Shown in pieces: positions 1 to 10,370 of a stretch of 64,000 nucleotides of DNA. The position numbers and the translations under genes were made by a program. Within the stretch, counting starts at the first letter, position 1, and every line of letters begins with the position of its first letter. The stretch is from an uncultured Enhydrobacter sp. (GTDB lineage: Bacteria > Pseudomonadota > Gammaproteobacteria > Pseudomonadales > Moraxellaceae): positions 131,824 to 195,823 of the forward strand of contig CAMIOS010000002.1 in the NCBI GenBank assembly GCA_946222995.1, written 5' to 3'. Below the pieces are notes generated by a model, which did no database searches, was not told the DNA's origin, and worked only from the letters and a program-made list of their open reading frames with translations.

Positions 1-965
1 CAAGAAATATTAGCAATAATCCCCAATGCCACGACTGACGCAAACATGGCAAAATATTCGGTCATTGCTGCGTAAGTCTGTTTGGCGTTGGCGCTTTTCA
101 TCTGCTTAAATAAAAACGGCTCAATCCCCATCCGATAGGCGGTAACAAACAGCGTCATCAACACCGCAAGCTTATACACGCCACCATACGCCCCCGCGTC
201 AGCTTTATCAATCATATAATACTGAATAATCTTGTCAAAATTTTCATTGACCATAAACGCCAAGCCTGCAAGCATCACAGGGTAAGAATAAACCAACATA
301 CGTTTGCATAGGGTAATATCAAACCGCAATTGCACATTTTTGGTAACTGGTAATAACATCGCAAAGGTCGTAATACTGGCAATTAAATTGGCAAAAAATG
401 GATATGCCACTTGTTCGGTCAGCCCAAAACTTTTTGCTGCTTCAATCGAAATAAAGCGAAACAATACAATGACGAGCAGCGTCTGAACCACAATCGATGT
501 CACCCGAATCAGTGAATATTTGACAGGTTGGTTATGTAAACGCAACCACGCAAACGGCAAGGTACACACCGCATCAAAAAACGCAATCCACGCAAACCAA
601 CGCAAAAACTCGGGATGCTTGGCATAATCTAGTACTTGTGCCAGTGGCTGACTAAAGAGCAGTACACCCAGCAAAAATAGCCCTGCTAGGGTCGCCACAA
701 ACCAAAAACTGGTACTAAACACCGTACGTTCGCCCCCTACAATTTGGTCTTTGTCAGCGGCAAAACGAAAAAATGCCGTCTCAAACCCAAAGGTCAGCAC
801 GATATTAACAAAGGCAATCCACGCATACAAACTGGTAAAAATTGCAAACGCTTCTTTATCAATATAATGAATATATAACGGATTAAGTAAAAAAGTAATC
901 ACCCGAGGTAAAATTGCCCCAATCCCATAAATAATGGTTTCGCCCAATAATCGCTTAATATTCAC
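1..965 (-). CDS. Polysaccharide/O-antigen flippase-like membrane protein, 3' end outside window
   Basis: About 321 N-terminal codons are present and the frame stays open to the left edge. The start is GTG at 963-965; the same frame has a TAG four codons upstream, so no earlier start is possible. The translation is strongly hydrophobic with regularly spaced membrane segments. It begins VNIKRLLGETIIYGIGAILP and contains FETAFFRFAADKDQ early on, as in Wzx-like flippases of the MATE/MVF superfamily, which move lipid-linked sugars across the inner membrane. The substrate cannot be read from sequence. No strong ribosome binding site is seen. It is separated from gltD by about 310 bases that include the gltD terminator, so it is a different transcription unit. 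The family call is a resemblance; the C-terminal half is unseen. Confidence 0.7.
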   Translation of the reverse strand, partial: MNIKRLLGETIIYGIGAILPRVITFLLNPLYIHYIDKEAFAIFTSLYAWIAFVNIVLTFGFETAFFRFAADKDQIVGGERTVFSTSFWFVATLAGLFLLGVLLFSQPLAQVLDYAKHPEFLRWFAWIAFFDAVCTLPFAWLRLHNQPVKYSLIRVTSIVVQTLLVIVLFRFISIEAAKSFGLTEQVAYPFFANLIASITTFAMLLPVTKNVQLRFDITLCKRMLVYSYPVMLAGLAFMVNENFDKIIQYYMIDKADAGAYGGVYKLAVLMTLFVTAYRMGIEPFLFKQMKSANAKQTYAAMTEYFAMFASVVALGIIANIS

Positions 966-1235
966 TACGGTTGCCTATGCTGTCTTGATGATAAAAACTT
1001 GATTGGATAAAAATGTGTGGGAATTATACACGAACATCGACGCTAAAGGGTTTTTCATACGGTAAAACTAACTTATCAGCGCGGATCAGTGCCAGTTACG
1101 CGCGCTAAGTCTCAAGCGTTATTAGGGTATTTTTGACTTCTTGCACTTTTTGTGGGGTTTCGCATAGTCATATTTTCGGATTAAAAATAGTGCTATTAGA
1201 TAACTTCATTTTTTGATAAAAGTTTTGATACAAAA
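966..1235. other. Intergenic, no gene recognised
   Basis: About 270 bases between the flippase start and the gltD terminator. No convincing open frame, RNA gene or repeat was seen on either strand. The promoter of the flippase gene should lie here, but no clear -35/-10 pair stands out. Confidence 0.5.
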
Positions 1236-1267
1236 AAAAGGGCGTGACCATCTGCATCCGCCCTTTT
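1236..1267 (-). terminator. Intrinsic terminator of gltBD
   Basis: The arms AAAAGGGCG and CGCCCTTTT flank a 14-base loop. On the minus strand the hairpin is followed by a run of T. It lies 12 bases past the gltD stop, so it ends the gltBD transcript. Confidence 0.85.
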
Positions 1268-1279
1268 ACTCTGTAAATA

Positions 1280-2701
1280 TTAGACTTGTAAATAATCCAA
1301 AATTCCCTTAGCAGCTTGTCGCCCTTCCCAAATGGCAGTTACCACCAAGTCCGACCCCCGTACCATATCGCCACCAGCGAAAATTTTGGGGTTTTTGGTT
1401 TGGAATTGATAAGTTTGCATTTCTGGGGCAATCACCCGCCCGCTGGTGTCCATCTCAATGCCTTGCTCGGCAAACCACTGGGCAGGGCTACTACGAAACC
1501 CAAATGCCATAATCACTGCATCAGCAGGGAGCATTTCTTCAGAATTAGGAATCGGCTCTGGACTACGGCGACCACGGTTGTCAGGTTGACCCAATTGTGT
1601 GGTGATGACCTTCACACCTGTCACTTTACCATTTAGTCCCATAATTTCAATAGGCAGACGGTTAAATAAAAATTGCACCCCTTCTTCACGAGCATTACGC
1701 ACTTCTCGGCGTGAGCCTGGCATATTCTCTTCATCACGTCGATAGGCACAAGTCACACTTGCTGCGCCTTGTCGGATGCTGGTGCGGTTACAGTCCATGG
1801 CAGTATCGCCACCGCCTAATACCACGACTTTTTTACCTTTTAAATCAATAAACTCGTTACCGTCTGTTTCCCAGCCTTGACAGCGGTTGACATTGGCAAT
1901 CAAAAAATCCAACGCATCATACACGCCTTCAAGCTGCTCACCTGCATAACCGCCTCGCATATAGGTATAAGTTCCCATACCCATAAACACCGCATCGTAT
2001 TCGGCTAAAATCTCATCAATTGCAATATCTTTGCCAATCTCAGTATTGAGGCGAAATTCAATGCCCATACCTTCAAATACCTCACGGCGGCGACGCATGA
2101 CATCTTTTTCCATCTTAAATTCTGGAATACCAAAGGTCAACAATCCGCCAATTTCGGGGCGTTTATCAAATACCACAGGCTTGACCCCATTACGCGCCAA
2201 GATATCGGCACAGCCCAGACCCGCAGGCCCTGCCCCAATAACGGCGACTTTTTTGTCTGTCCAAGTCACCCCCGACATATCCGGTCGCCAACCTAAGGCA
2301 AAGGCGGTGTCGGTGATGTATTTTTCGACATTGCCAATCGTTACTGCGCCAAAACCATCATTGAGCGTACACGCCCCTTCACACAGACGGTCTTGTGGGC
2401 ATACTCGTCCGCACACTTCAGGCAAGGTGTTGGTTTGGTGACACAGCTCTGCTGCTTGAAAAATTTGCCCTTCGCTAGCAAGCTTAAGCCAATTGGGAAT
2501 GTAATTATGTACGGGGCATTTCCATTCGCAGTATGGGTTACCACATTCAAGACAGCGATGGGCTTGTTGGTTAACATCATCCCGCTCAAAGGGGTAATAA
2601 ATCTCGACAAACTCGTGGGTACGGGTGTCGATGTCTTTTTTGCTCGGGTCAATGCGGGGTACATCTAAAAATTGAAAGTCATTGTGTAAGCGTTTTGCCA
2701 T
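1280..2701 (-). CDS. gltD: Glutamate synthase (NADPH), small (beta) subunit
   Basis: 473 residues, full length for the family. GltD oxidises NADPH on its FAD and passes electrons through Fe-S clusters to GltB, which makes glutamate from glutamine and 2-oxoglutarate. Visible features: an N-terminal cysteine-rich segment for 4Fe-4S clusters (CLECGNPYCEWKC at about 50-62, then CGRVCPQDRLCEGAC at about 97-111), a first dinucleotide-binding motif VIGAGPAGLGCADILA, a second, VVLGGGDTAMDCNR, and a C-terminal FAD motif IFAGGDMVRG. It starts 18 bases after the gltB stop in the same direction, so the two subunits are made from one transcript. A strong terminator follows. Confidence 0.97.
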   Translation of the reverse strand: MAKRLHNDFQFLDVPRIDPSKKDIDTRTHEFVEIYYPFERDDVNQQAHRCLECGNPYCEWKCPVHNYIPNWLKLASEGQIFQAAELCHQTNTLPEVCGRVCPQDRLCEGACTLNDGFGAVTIGNVEKYITDTAFALGWRPDMSGVTWTDKKVAVIGAGPAGLGCADILARNGVKPVVFDKRPEIGGLLTFGIPEFKMEKDVMRRRREVFEGMGIEFRLNTEIGKDIAIDEILAEYDAVFMGMGTYTYMRGGYAGEQLEGVYDALDFLIANVNRCQGWETDGNEFIDLKGKKVVVLGGGDTAMDCNRTSIRQGAASVTCAYRRDEENMPGSRREVRNAREEGVQFLFNRLPIEIMGLNGKVTGVKVITTQLGQPDNRGRRSPEPIPNSEEMLPADAVIMAFGFRSSPAQWFAEQGIEMDTSGRVIAPEMQTYQFQTKNPKIFAGGDMVRGSDLVVTAIWEGRQAAKGILDYLQV

Positions 2702-2719
2702 GTTGATGTTCCTAAAAAA

Positions 2720-5700
2720 TTACTGCGGGTCTGCCATTGTGGTTTTGAGCAAGGAAGCGATATTCGCCGCTTTTGGCTTAACAAGATAAAACTTACGCAC
2801 ATAATGCTCAAAGTCATCTAAAATCGTTTGCCCCCATTGGCTGCCTGTTTTGGCGACATGTTCTTTGATAATCGACATCAAATTAATACGGTGGTTTTCG
2901 GTTTGCTCGTTCGAGATGCGGTGCATATCAATGAGTTCATGGTTACAGCGATCAAAGAAGTCTCCATCTAAATCAAGCACATATGCAAACCCACCTGTCA
3001 TCCCCGCTCCAAAGTTCAACCCTGTTTTGCCAAGTACTGTTACAATACCGCCGGTCATATACTCACAGCAATGATCGCCTGTGCCTTCGACCACCGCATG
3101 ACAGCCCGAGTTACGCACACCAAAACGCTCACCAGCCGTCCCTGCGGCAAATAGTTGCCCGCCTGTCGCCCCATATAAACATGTATTACCGATAATAGCA
3201 GTTTGCTGGCTGGCAAAGGTCGAGCCTTTAGGCGGATAAATAACAATTTCTCCGCCTGCCATGCCTTTACCCACGTAGTCATTGGCATCACCTTCAAGTT
3301 CGATATTTAAGCCGCCGGCATTCCATACACCCAGGCTTTGTCCCGCAGTACCTGTCAAATGCAAATTAATTGGACTGCCTGTCATGCCAAGGTTGCCATA
3401 CAATGCAGCAATCTCGCCCGAAATTCTTGCCCCAATTGAACGGTCACAGTTCCCCACGCGATAGCTAAAATCACCACCTGTACCCGCTCGGATGGCCTCC
3501 ATCATATCGTTGACCATTTCTTCGGCAAGTAAGCCTTTATCAAACGGCTCGTTTTTTGCCACTTGACAGGTTTGTGATATCCCTTCGGCTTTGGGATGGG
3601 TAAAGAGTAACGGTGATAAATCCAAATGCTGTTGTTTCGCTGTTTCACCTGCTAAAATCGTTAATAAATCGGTGCGACCCACGAGTTCTTCCATTGAGCG
3701 TACGCCAAGCTTGGCAAGCCATTCACGGGTTTCTTGAGCCACGAATTTAAAGAAATTAATCAGCATTTCAGCTTCGCCAATAAAATGCTCGTCTCGTAAA
3801 TCAGACTTTTGAGTAGCAACGCCTGTTGGGCAATTATTGAGGTGGCAGATCCGCAAATACTTGCACCCCACCGCAATCATGGGCGTGGTGCCAAACCCAA
3901 AACTTTCTGCCCCCAAAATCGCCGCTTTGACCACATCAAGTCCCGTTTTTAGACCACCATCGGTTTGAATACGCACTTTGTGACGTAGCCCATTAACCCG
4001 TAAGGATTGGTGCGCTTCAGACAGTCCTAATTCCCAAGGCGAACCTGCATAATGAATCGAAGACAATGGTGATGCCGCTGTGCCACCATCATAGCCCGAA
4101 ATCGTAATCAAATCAGCGTACGCCTTGGCAACGCCCGTAGCAATCGTGCCGACGCCTGGACGGGATACAAGCTTGACCGACACCAAAGCATTGGGATTAA
4201 CTTGTTTTAAATCAAAAATTAATTGCGCCAAGTCTTCAATCGAGTAAATATCATGATGCGGTGGCGGCGAAATCAAGGTCACCCCAGGCACTGAATACCG
4301 CAATCGAGCAATCAAGCTATTAACCTTACCGCCAGGTAATTGTCCGCCTTCCCCTGGTTTTGCCCCTTGAGCGACTTTAATTTGCATTACTTCGGCAGAG
4401 CGTAAATAAGCAGGTGTCACCCCAAATCGACCCGAAGCGATTTGCTTGATTTTTGAATTACGTAAGGTACCGTAGCGACCTGGATCCTCGCCACCCTCAC
4501 CTGAGTTTGAGCGTCCACCGATGGTATTCATTGCCACGGCAATCGCTTCGTGTGCCTCTGGCGACAATGCCCCAAGCGACATCCCTGCTGAGTCAAAACG
4601 TTTTAGAATATGATCAATACTTTCGACCTCATCGATACTAATGGGATTGTCCGTATTTAATTGTAGCAAATCACGCATGGTTGCCACAGGGCGAGTATTG
4701 ACGATATCTGCATATGCTTGGTAATTACTGTAATCGCCTGTGCGAACCGCCTTATGCAAGGCTTGAATCACATCAGGATTAAAGGCATGATATTCTTTAT
4801 TAAACACGAATTTAAGCAAGCCACCTTGGTCAAGTGGGACGCGTTTGCTAAAGGCATTGTTTGCCAAAATCTGTTGGTCAGCCGCCAAGTCTTCAAAAGT
4901 CGCCCCTTGAATACGGCTTTCTACCCCTTTAAAACACAGATCGACTACAGCATCAGATAAACCCACCGCCTCAAATAACGCGGCGCCACGATAAGACGCC
5001 ACCGTTGAGATACCCATTTTTGATAAAATTTTTAATAAACCTTTATCTAGGCTTTTGCGAAAATTTTCTTGGGCATAGAGTGGATCCCCAAGCAAATCGC
5101 CTTGGTCGGTCAAATCGGCAATAACATTGTATGCCAAGTATGGATAAACTGCTGTTGCCCCAAACCCGAGCAACACTGCCACATGGTGCGAGTCTCTGAC
5201 CAGCCCGGTTTCAATAATCAAATTGGCATCGGCTCGCAAGCCTTTAGCAATCAAATGATGGTGTACTGCCCCTGTCGCCATTATGGCATTGGCAGGCAGT
5301 TTACCTTTTTCGATGGCTCTATCAGATAACACAATCAACACATTACCCGCTTTTACCGCTGTCTCGACCTGTTCACAAATTGCCTTAATCGCTGTATCAA
5401 GTGGAAGCTGTTGATCATAGTTTAAATCAATGGTGGCTATGGCAAAGCCTTGTTTGGTGACTTTCAGCAACTGCTTCATTTTACTTGCCGAGAGTACTGG
5501 CGATGATAACACAATGCGATTGGCATGCTCTGGCGTGGGAATAAAGATATTTTTCTCAGTACCCAAACAGGTCTCAAGTGACATGACAATCGCTTCACGA
5601 AGGGGATCAATCGGTGGATTGGTCACTTGGGCGAATTGCTGGCGGAAAAAGTCTGCCATATGGCGAATTTGGCGAGACAGCACTGCCATCGGTGTATCAT

Positions 5701-7189
5701 CCCCCATTGAACCAACCGCTTCTTGCCCATTTTCGGCAGCAGGTCGTAGGATTTCGCTACGCTCTTCATTGGTGATATGGAACATTTTTTGATAAGTCAA
5801 TAGCGGCTCACCTGTCAAGCGCTCATTAAAAGCTTGTTCTTCAAGTGACTCGTCATTACGCAGACGTACTGTATTTTCACGTAGCCATAGGCGATATGGG
5901 TGAGCTTTTTTAAGTAGCCGTCCCACTGCTTTAGTATCCATGATATTGCCTGTTTCAGTATCAATGACCAGCATTTGCCCAGGTCCGACCCGCCCTTTTG
6001 CCATCACATCTTCCGGCTGATAATCCCATGTGCCAACTTCAGATGCTACCGTAATATAACCATTTTTGGTAGTCACCCAACGCGAAGGACGTAAACCATT
6101 TCGATCGAGCATGCAAACCGCATAGCGTCCATCTTGGATAACCAGCCCCGCAGGCCCGTCCCATGCTTCCATATGCTGGGAATAAAACTCATAAAATGCG
6201 CGCAAATCCATGTCCATGGTATCGACATTTTGCCAAGCAGGTGGCACCAAAATCGACAATGCACGGAACAAATCCATCCCACCTGACACCAATACCTCAA
6301 GCATATTATCAAGGCTTGATGAGTCCGACCCTGTACGATTCACGAGCGGATGAAGCGCTTGTAATTCGGGGATTAAGTCGCTGACAAACTTTGGCGTGCG
6401 AGCCACTGCCCAATCTCGGTTACCATCGATGGTATTTAGTTCACCATTGTGTGCCAAATAGCGAAACGGCTGCGCCAAAGGCCAGCGCGGCAACGTATTG
6501 GTTGAGAAACGTTGGTGAAATACCACAATATGCGAGGCCATCCGTTCATCTTGTAAATCCAAGAAAAATGCCGGTAAATCGGCGGGCATCACTAAGCCTT
6601 TATAAATCACCACTTGGCTGGTTAACGATGTCACATAAAATAGCGGATCATCGCTTAGCTGTAATTCTGCTTTTTTGCGCGCCACAAATAATTTACGATT
6701 AAAACTTGCTTCGTCCATATCGCTTGGGCAATTCACCAAAATTTGTTTAAATGCAGGTAACGACTCTTTGGCAATCTCACCCACGATTGATAAATCCACA
6801 GGCATATCACGCCAATTCGCTACGCTCAAGCCTTGGGCTTCGATTTCGGCATTGAGAATTTGTTGGCTACGTTGGGCTTTATCTTTATCAAGGTTTAAAA
6901 AAACGGTACCTACAGCAAATACCTCATTAAGCGTAAAGCCGTTATCAATAGCCACTTTTTTAAAAAAGGTTTTCGGCATCGCAATCAATAGCCCACAGCC
7001 ATCGCCTGTTTTGCCATCGGCAGCCACACCGCCCCGATGGGTCATACAGCTAAGACTATGAATCGCGGTTTGTACGAGGTTATGGCTTGCCTCACCTTGC
7101 GTGTGGGCTATCAATCCAAATCCACAATTGTCCTTAAATGTCTCTGGCTGATAAAGATTGTATTGGTCAGAATATTGATGTGACAACAT
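2720..7189 (-). CDS. gltB: Glutamate synthase (NADPH), large (alpha) subunit
   Basis: 1489 residues from the ATG at 7187-7189. The longest open frame begins at a TTG (7235-7237), but from the ATG the catalytic cysteine in DNCGFGL is residue 22, as in E. coli, where a short propeptide is removed to expose it. A weak GGGA lies upstream of this ATG. Domain order: N-terminal class II glutaminase, central domain, FMN-binding synthase domain with GGRSNSGEGGEDP, a 3Fe-4S motif CHLNNCPTGV near residues 1113-1122, and the C-terminal beta-helix with repeated GG motifs such as GGQLFAAG and GGIVTVLG. It makes glutamate from glutamine and 2-oxoglutarate with GltD. The 245 bases upstream to the next terminator should hold the promoter; I could not place it. 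Confidence 0.97.
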   Translation of the reverse strand: MLSHQYSDQYNLYQPETFKDNCGFGLIAHTQGEASHNLVQTAIHSLSCMTHRGGVAADGKTGDGCGLLIAMPKTFFKKVAIDNGFTLNEVFAVGTVFLNLDKDKAQRSQQILNAEIEAQGLSVANWRDMPVDLSIVGEIAKESLPAFKQILVNCPSDMDEASFNRKLFVARKKAELQLSDDPLFYVTSLTSQVVIYKGLVMPADLPAFFLDLQDERMASHIVVFHQRFSTNTLPRWPLAQPFRYLAHNGELNTIDGNRDWAVARTPKFVSDLIPELQALHPLVNRTGSDSSSLDNMLEVLVSGGMDLFRALSILVPPAWQNVDTMDMDLRAFYEFYSQHMEAWDGPAGLVIQDGRYAVCMLDRNGLRPSRWVTTKNGYITVASEVGTWDYQPEDVMAKGRVGPGQMLVIDTETGNIMDTKAVGRLLKKAHPYRLWLRENTVRLRNDESLEEQAFNERLTGEPLLTYQKMFHITNEERSEILRPAAENGQEAVGSMGDDTPMAVLSRQIRHMADFFRQQFAQVTNPPIDPLREAIVMSLETCLGTEKNIFIPTPEHANRIVLSSPVLSASKMKQLLKVTKQGFAIATIDLNYDQQLPLDTAIKAICEQVETAVKAGNVLIVLSDRAIEKGKLPANAIMATGAVHHHLIAKGLRADANLIIETGLVRDSHHVAVLLGFGATAVYPYLAYNVIADLTDQGDLLGDPLYAQENFRKSLDKGLLKILSKMGISTVASYRGAALFEAVGLSDAVVDLCFKGVESRIQGATFEDLAADQQILANNAFSKRVPLDQGGLLKFVFNKEYHAFNPDVIQALHKAVRTGDYSNYQAYADIVNTRPVATMRDLLQLNTDNPISIDEVESIDHILKRFDSAGMSLGALSPEAHEAIAVAMNTIGGRSNSGEGGEDPGRYGTLRNSKIKQIASGRFGVTPAYLRSAEVMQIKVAQGAKPGEGGQLPGGKVNSLIARLRYSVPGVTLISPPPHHDIYSIEDLAQLIFDLKQVNPNALVSVKLVSRPGVGTIATGVAKAYADLITISGYDGGTAASPLSSIHYAGSPWELGLSEAHQSLRVNGLRHKVRIQTDGGLKTGLDVVKAAILGAESFGFGTTPMIAVGCKYLRICHLNNCPTGVATQKSDLRDEHFIGEAEMLINFFKFVAQETREWLAKLGVRSMEELVGRTDLLTILAGETAKQQHLDLSPLLFTHPKAEGISQTCQVAKNEPFDKGLLAEEMVNDMMEAIRAGTGGDFSYRVGNCDRSIGARISGEIAALYGNLGMTGSPINLHLTGTAGQSLGVWNAGGLNIELEGDANDYVGKGMAGGEIVIYPPKGSTFASQQTAIIGNTCLYGATGGQLFAAGTAGERFGVRNSGCHAVVEGTGDHCCEYMTGGIVTVLGKTGLNFGAGMTGGFAYVLDLDGDFFDRCNHELIDMHRISNEQTENHRINLMSIIKEHVAKTGSQWGQTILDDFEHYVRKFYLVKPKAANIASLLKTTMADPQ

Positions 7190-7428
7190 AAAATGATTCC
7201 CATTGGCAAAAGGCAAAGACTTGAACGAATAACCCAAGTAGGTTACTTGTAAACTTTATGAACGAAAATTTGGTGGTTGATGCCCAAACAAACTGGAATA
7301 AATAACTTTATATATTGTTATCTATACCAATCATAATATAAAAAAATGAGGTGTTTTGTATCTTAGCGAATTGAGCATAAAAAATCTAGCCTTATTTCTG
7401 CTAAAACGGTTTGTTATTTATCAGTAAT

Positions 7429-7459
7429 AAAAAAGCCATCAATTATCGCAATTGATGGC
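7429..7459 (-). terminator. Intrinsic terminator after the pil-aro-SPOR genes
   Basis: A perfect 10-base-pair stem (GCCATCAATT with AATTGATGGC) and a 5-base loop, followed on the minus strand by TTTTTT. It lies just past the stop of the SPOR-domain gene and separates that operon from gltBD. Confidence 0.88.
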
Positions 7460-7477
7460 GCTTGATAACCTTGATAT

Positions 7478-8479
7478 CTACTGTGCATCGGTACTGGCAT
7501 TTGAGGGTTCAGGTGAAGGCGTGGCTGGCCTTTCTCTAACCGCCTTTTCTTTGACAGGTTTTTCCTTGGGCGTGTCTTTTGATTGTTCTCTCACTGCACG
7601 CTCTTCACTTAAGGGTGGGGGTGCCACTTTTTGAATTTTTAGCGGTTTTTCGTCGTTTCCAGTATTATTTTGTGAACCACGACTTTCTTGGAAATTGAGT
7701 GTGTCATTACGATTAGTGGATTTTTCGATACTGTCTTTTTGAGATTTGTGTGTATCAGATTTTTTATCAGTTGCCGTTGTCGTTTCTGATTTTTTCTGCA
7801 CAGGTTTTGCTTTGGGAGCCGGAATTACCTTTTGGGTAGATTTTAATTTAACATCTCGTGGGGCATTGCGCCCAGTATCTTGAAGCGGCGGCGTGATTTC
7901 ATACTCATCCATTTGACTCATATACAACTTAAATTCTTCTGGAAACGCTTCAACATTATTGGGTAAATTAAGCTTTGCGGCCTTGGCAGCTACCATCGCT
8001 TCTTGCGCGGAGTTAAAGACACCGTAGGTTAGTACGAAGCGTTTTTGGTTGTTTTCATCAACGATTCTAAAGTAGCTGAATTGATTACGGTCATTGGTGC
8101 GAGTATTAAGATAATCGGTGATAACTTCATTTTCAACCACGTTCATCACTTGAACTGTCCATTTATCAACATTGGATTTCACAAATCGGCTGTCTTTAAA
8201 CTCCTTGGGGTAATTGCGCATGTCTCGAATCACCGCCTCAAAAGTGAGGGGTTTGACCATGTCTTTGGTTTCATCAGGATTATGATTCACTAACAGGGTG
8301 ACAGGATCAACCGTCACTGGATTATCGTTAGTTTTGTGGTTAGCGACCCTATTGTGTTTGACAGCCGAAGCAATCCACACCATAGACGTTAAACCACCTG
8401 CGATGGCAGCGAGTAATAACCACGTTGTCAGTTTAAACGCCCATGAGCGATAGAGGGTTGAAATAGTGTTCATAATCAT
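7478..8479 (-). CDS. SPOR-domain membrane protein (DamX-position protein)
   Basis: 333 residues from ATG at 8477-8479. An AAAGG lies 4 bases upstream; a second ATG two codons later is equally possible, and the longer frame needs a TTG. There is one membrane segment near residues 13-35, then a periplasmic region. The stretch from about 84 to 180 (KWTVQVMNVV..., with RFVLTYGVFNSAQEAM) has the pattern of a SPOR peptidoglycan-binding domain. After about residue 200 the chain is a low-complexity Lys/Pro/Thr/Ser-rich tail. In E. coli aroK-aroB is followed by damX, a SPOR division protein, so position and architecture suggest a septal role. That role is inferred, and the sequence is too diverged for me to give the name. 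Confidence 0.75.
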   Translation of the reverse strand: MIMNTISTLYRSWAFKLTTWLLLAAIAGGLTSMVWIASAVKHNRVANHKTNDNPVTVDPVTLLVNHNPDETKDMVKPLTFEAVIRDMRNYPKEFKDSRFVKSNVDKWTVQVMNVVENEVITDYLNTRTNDRNQFSYFRIVDENNQKRFVLTYGVFNSAQEAMVAAKAAKLNLPNNVEAFPEEFKLYMSQMDEYEITPPLQDTGRNAPRDVKLKSTQKVIPAPKAKPVQKKSETTTATDKKSDTHKSQKDSIEKSTNRNDTLNFQESRGSQNNTGNDEKPLKIQKVAPPPLSEERAVREQSKDTPKEKPVKEKAVRERPATPSPEPSNASTDAQ

Positions 8480-8599
8480 ACAACCTTTACAGACCAATTT
8501 TTTGCGTCAATCTGTCAATAGTGCCCTAATACTTTAAGAATCATCAATAAACAAATATTGATTTTGAGTAAACTGAGCGGGTTAAAATAAACAGGAATT

Positions 8600-9673
8600 T
8601 TACACGTTATTGAGCACTTCAAACAAGGCTTTTTCATCGTAATCTGACGTAACGACCGCTTTGCCCAAATCTTGTAATAAAATCAAGCGAATTTTACCGG
8701 CAGTGACTTTTTTATCGTGCCGCATCAGATCAAGCGCAGTTGCCGCCTTAATCGTTGGCGGCGTGATTGGTAAATTTGCCTGCTTAATTAACTGCTGAAT
8801 ACGTCCAACTTGCTCATCAGACAACCAGCCCATTTTGTTAGATAAGGCGGCGGCTTGCAGCATACCCACTGCCACCGCTTCACCATGGAGCCAAGTACCG
8901 TACCCCTCGTGGGTCTCAATCACATGCCCAAAGGTATGACCAAAATTGAGTAATGCACGTTTGCCTGCCTCAAACTCATCTTCTGCCACGATATTGGCTT
9001 TATGCTGGCAACAAGTGAGTACTGTTTGCGCCAGTAATGATAAATCCAAATTAACCAATTGTGCCATATGCGTTTCAAGCCAAGCCAAAAACGCTTGATC
9101 ACCAATTAAGCCATATTTGATGACTTCAGCCAATCCCGCCGATAACTCACGGGCAGGCAGCGTGTTTAACACTGTCATGTCTGCCACTACCAAACGCGGC
9201 TGCCAAAAGGCCCCTATCATATTTTTGCCAAGTGGGTGATTGATACCTGTTTTACCGCCCACACTCGAGTCCACTTGTGACAGCAGCGTTGTTGGAATTT
9301 GAATAAAATCCACCCCGCGCATATAACTGGCAGCAGCAAAACCAACCATATCGCCTATGACACCGCCCCCCAATGCAATGAGCGTACAATCACGGCTAAA
9401 ATGTGATTGCATCAAGACGTCATAAATCTGATTGATGCTTTGTTGGGTTTTATATTGCTCGCCATCGGGTAAAATACAGGTGTTAACTTGCTTATCGGTT
9501 GGCAACGTGTTTAATAATTTAGCCAAATATAAATCTGCCACGGTGGTATTGGTGACCACCAAAATTTGGTTGCCCCGAAGATAGGGCAAAAAATCAAAGT
9601 CTGTTAAGATATTTTCGCCAATGATAATCGGATAATCATGCGACTGTGTATGGACCACTAACTGCTGCGACAT
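8600..9673 (-). CDS. aroB: 3-dehydroquinate synthase
   Basis: 357 residues, the usual length. Second step of the shikimate pathway: converts DAHP to 3-dehydroquinate in the cytoplasm using NAD and a divalent metal. Family motifs: ALGGGVIGDMVGFAAA in the NAD site, IQIPTTLLSQVDSSVGGKTG, and metal-ligand histidines in LLNFGHTFGHVIE and WLHGEAVAVGM. The ATG has GGCGAGAG just upstream. The aroK gene lies 113 bases upstream in the same direction, as in most gammaproteobacteria. Confidence 0.97.
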   Translation of the reverse strand: MSQQLVVHTQSHDYPIIIGENILTDFDFLPYLRGNQILVVTNTTVADLYLAKLLNTLPTDKQVNTCILPDGEQYKTQQSINQIYDVLMQSHFSRDCTLIALGGGVIGDMVGFAAASYMRGVDFIQIPTTLLSQVDSSVGGKTGINHPLGKNMIGAFWQPRLVVADMTVLNTLPARELSAGLAEVIKYGLIGDQAFLAWLETHMAQLVNLDLSLLAQTVLTCCQHKANIVAEDEFEAGKRALLNFGHTFGHVIETHEGYGTWLHGEAVAVGMLQAAALSNKMGWLSDEQVGRIQQLIKQANLPITPPTIKAATALDLMRHDKKVTAGKIRLILLQDLGKAVVTSDYDEKALFEVLNNV

Positions 9674-9786
9674 TCTCTCGCCCTTTATAACATAATAGTT
9701 GTATCGAGTAGTTTGCTTAAAATTTAACGACTTTAAAGTCTAGTGACAAATCTTGATGATCAGCTTTAGTTGTTTAGCAACAAAGT

Positions 9787-10365
9787 TTAGTGGTTTTGTT
9801 GTTTCAGTTGTACTGGTTGCTCTAGGTGCTCTGACAGCCACTCGCGCTCTTGCAGTTTTGTGATGATTTCTTGAACCATCTTTTTGGGTGATAAATGCCC
9901 TGTTGTCACTGTCATATCGGCAAGCTGTTGGTAAATCGGATCGCGCATCGCAAACAATTGAGATAAACGCTCTTTGGGATTTTGGGTTTGTAATAAAGGG
10001 CGATTACGGTCACGACAGGTGCGCTCAAACTGCACATCCACCGTTGCCCTAAGATAAATCACAATACCACGTTTGAGATATTCGTGATTTTGTGGCGTCA
10101 CTACCACCCCACCACCGGTGGCTAGGACTGCCTGTTGTTTACGAGTTAGCTGCTCAATTGCCCGCGTTTCTCGTTGACGAAAGCCAATTTCACCCTCTTT
10201 ATCAAAAATCCAACTAATACTCGCTCCAGTACCGCGTTCTATTTCTTGGTCACTATCAAAAAATGTATAATCCAGCTGTTGGGCAAGTAATTTGCCAATC
10301 GTTGTTTTACCAGCGCCCATAGGACCAATTAAGATAAGTAACGAGCAAGGCTCCGATTTAATCAT
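9787..10365 (-). CDS. aroK: Shikimate kinase
   Basis: 192 residues from ATG at 10363-10365. The longest frame starts at a TTG (10399-10401) that falls inside the loop of a strong hairpin, so the ATG is preferred. It phosphorylates shikimate with ATP. Visible are the P-loop GPMGAGKTTIGK, the shikimate-site DSDQEIE and ATGGGVVV, and the lid arginine region RDRNRPLLQT. The ribosome binding site is poor because the start codon directly follows the T run of the hairpin at 10371-10422. This could make aroK translation or read-through from pilQ sensitive to that hairpin. Confidence 0.95.
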   Translation of the reverse strand: MIKSEPCSLLILIGPMGAGKTTIGKLLAQQLDYTFFDSDQEIERGTGASISWIFDKEGEIGFRQRETRAIEQLTRKQQAVLATGGGVVVTPQNHEYLKRGIVIYLRATVDVQFERTCRDRNRPLLQTQNPKERLSQLFAMRDPIYQQLADMTVTTGHLSPKKMVQEIITKLQEREWLSEHLEQPVQLKQQNH

Positions 10366-10370
10366 AAAAA

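Noticed and set aside
7190..7237. Earlier TTG start for gltB
   Set aside because: The ATG at 7189 places the catalytic Cys at residue 22 as in the family; the TTG would give a longer propeptide.
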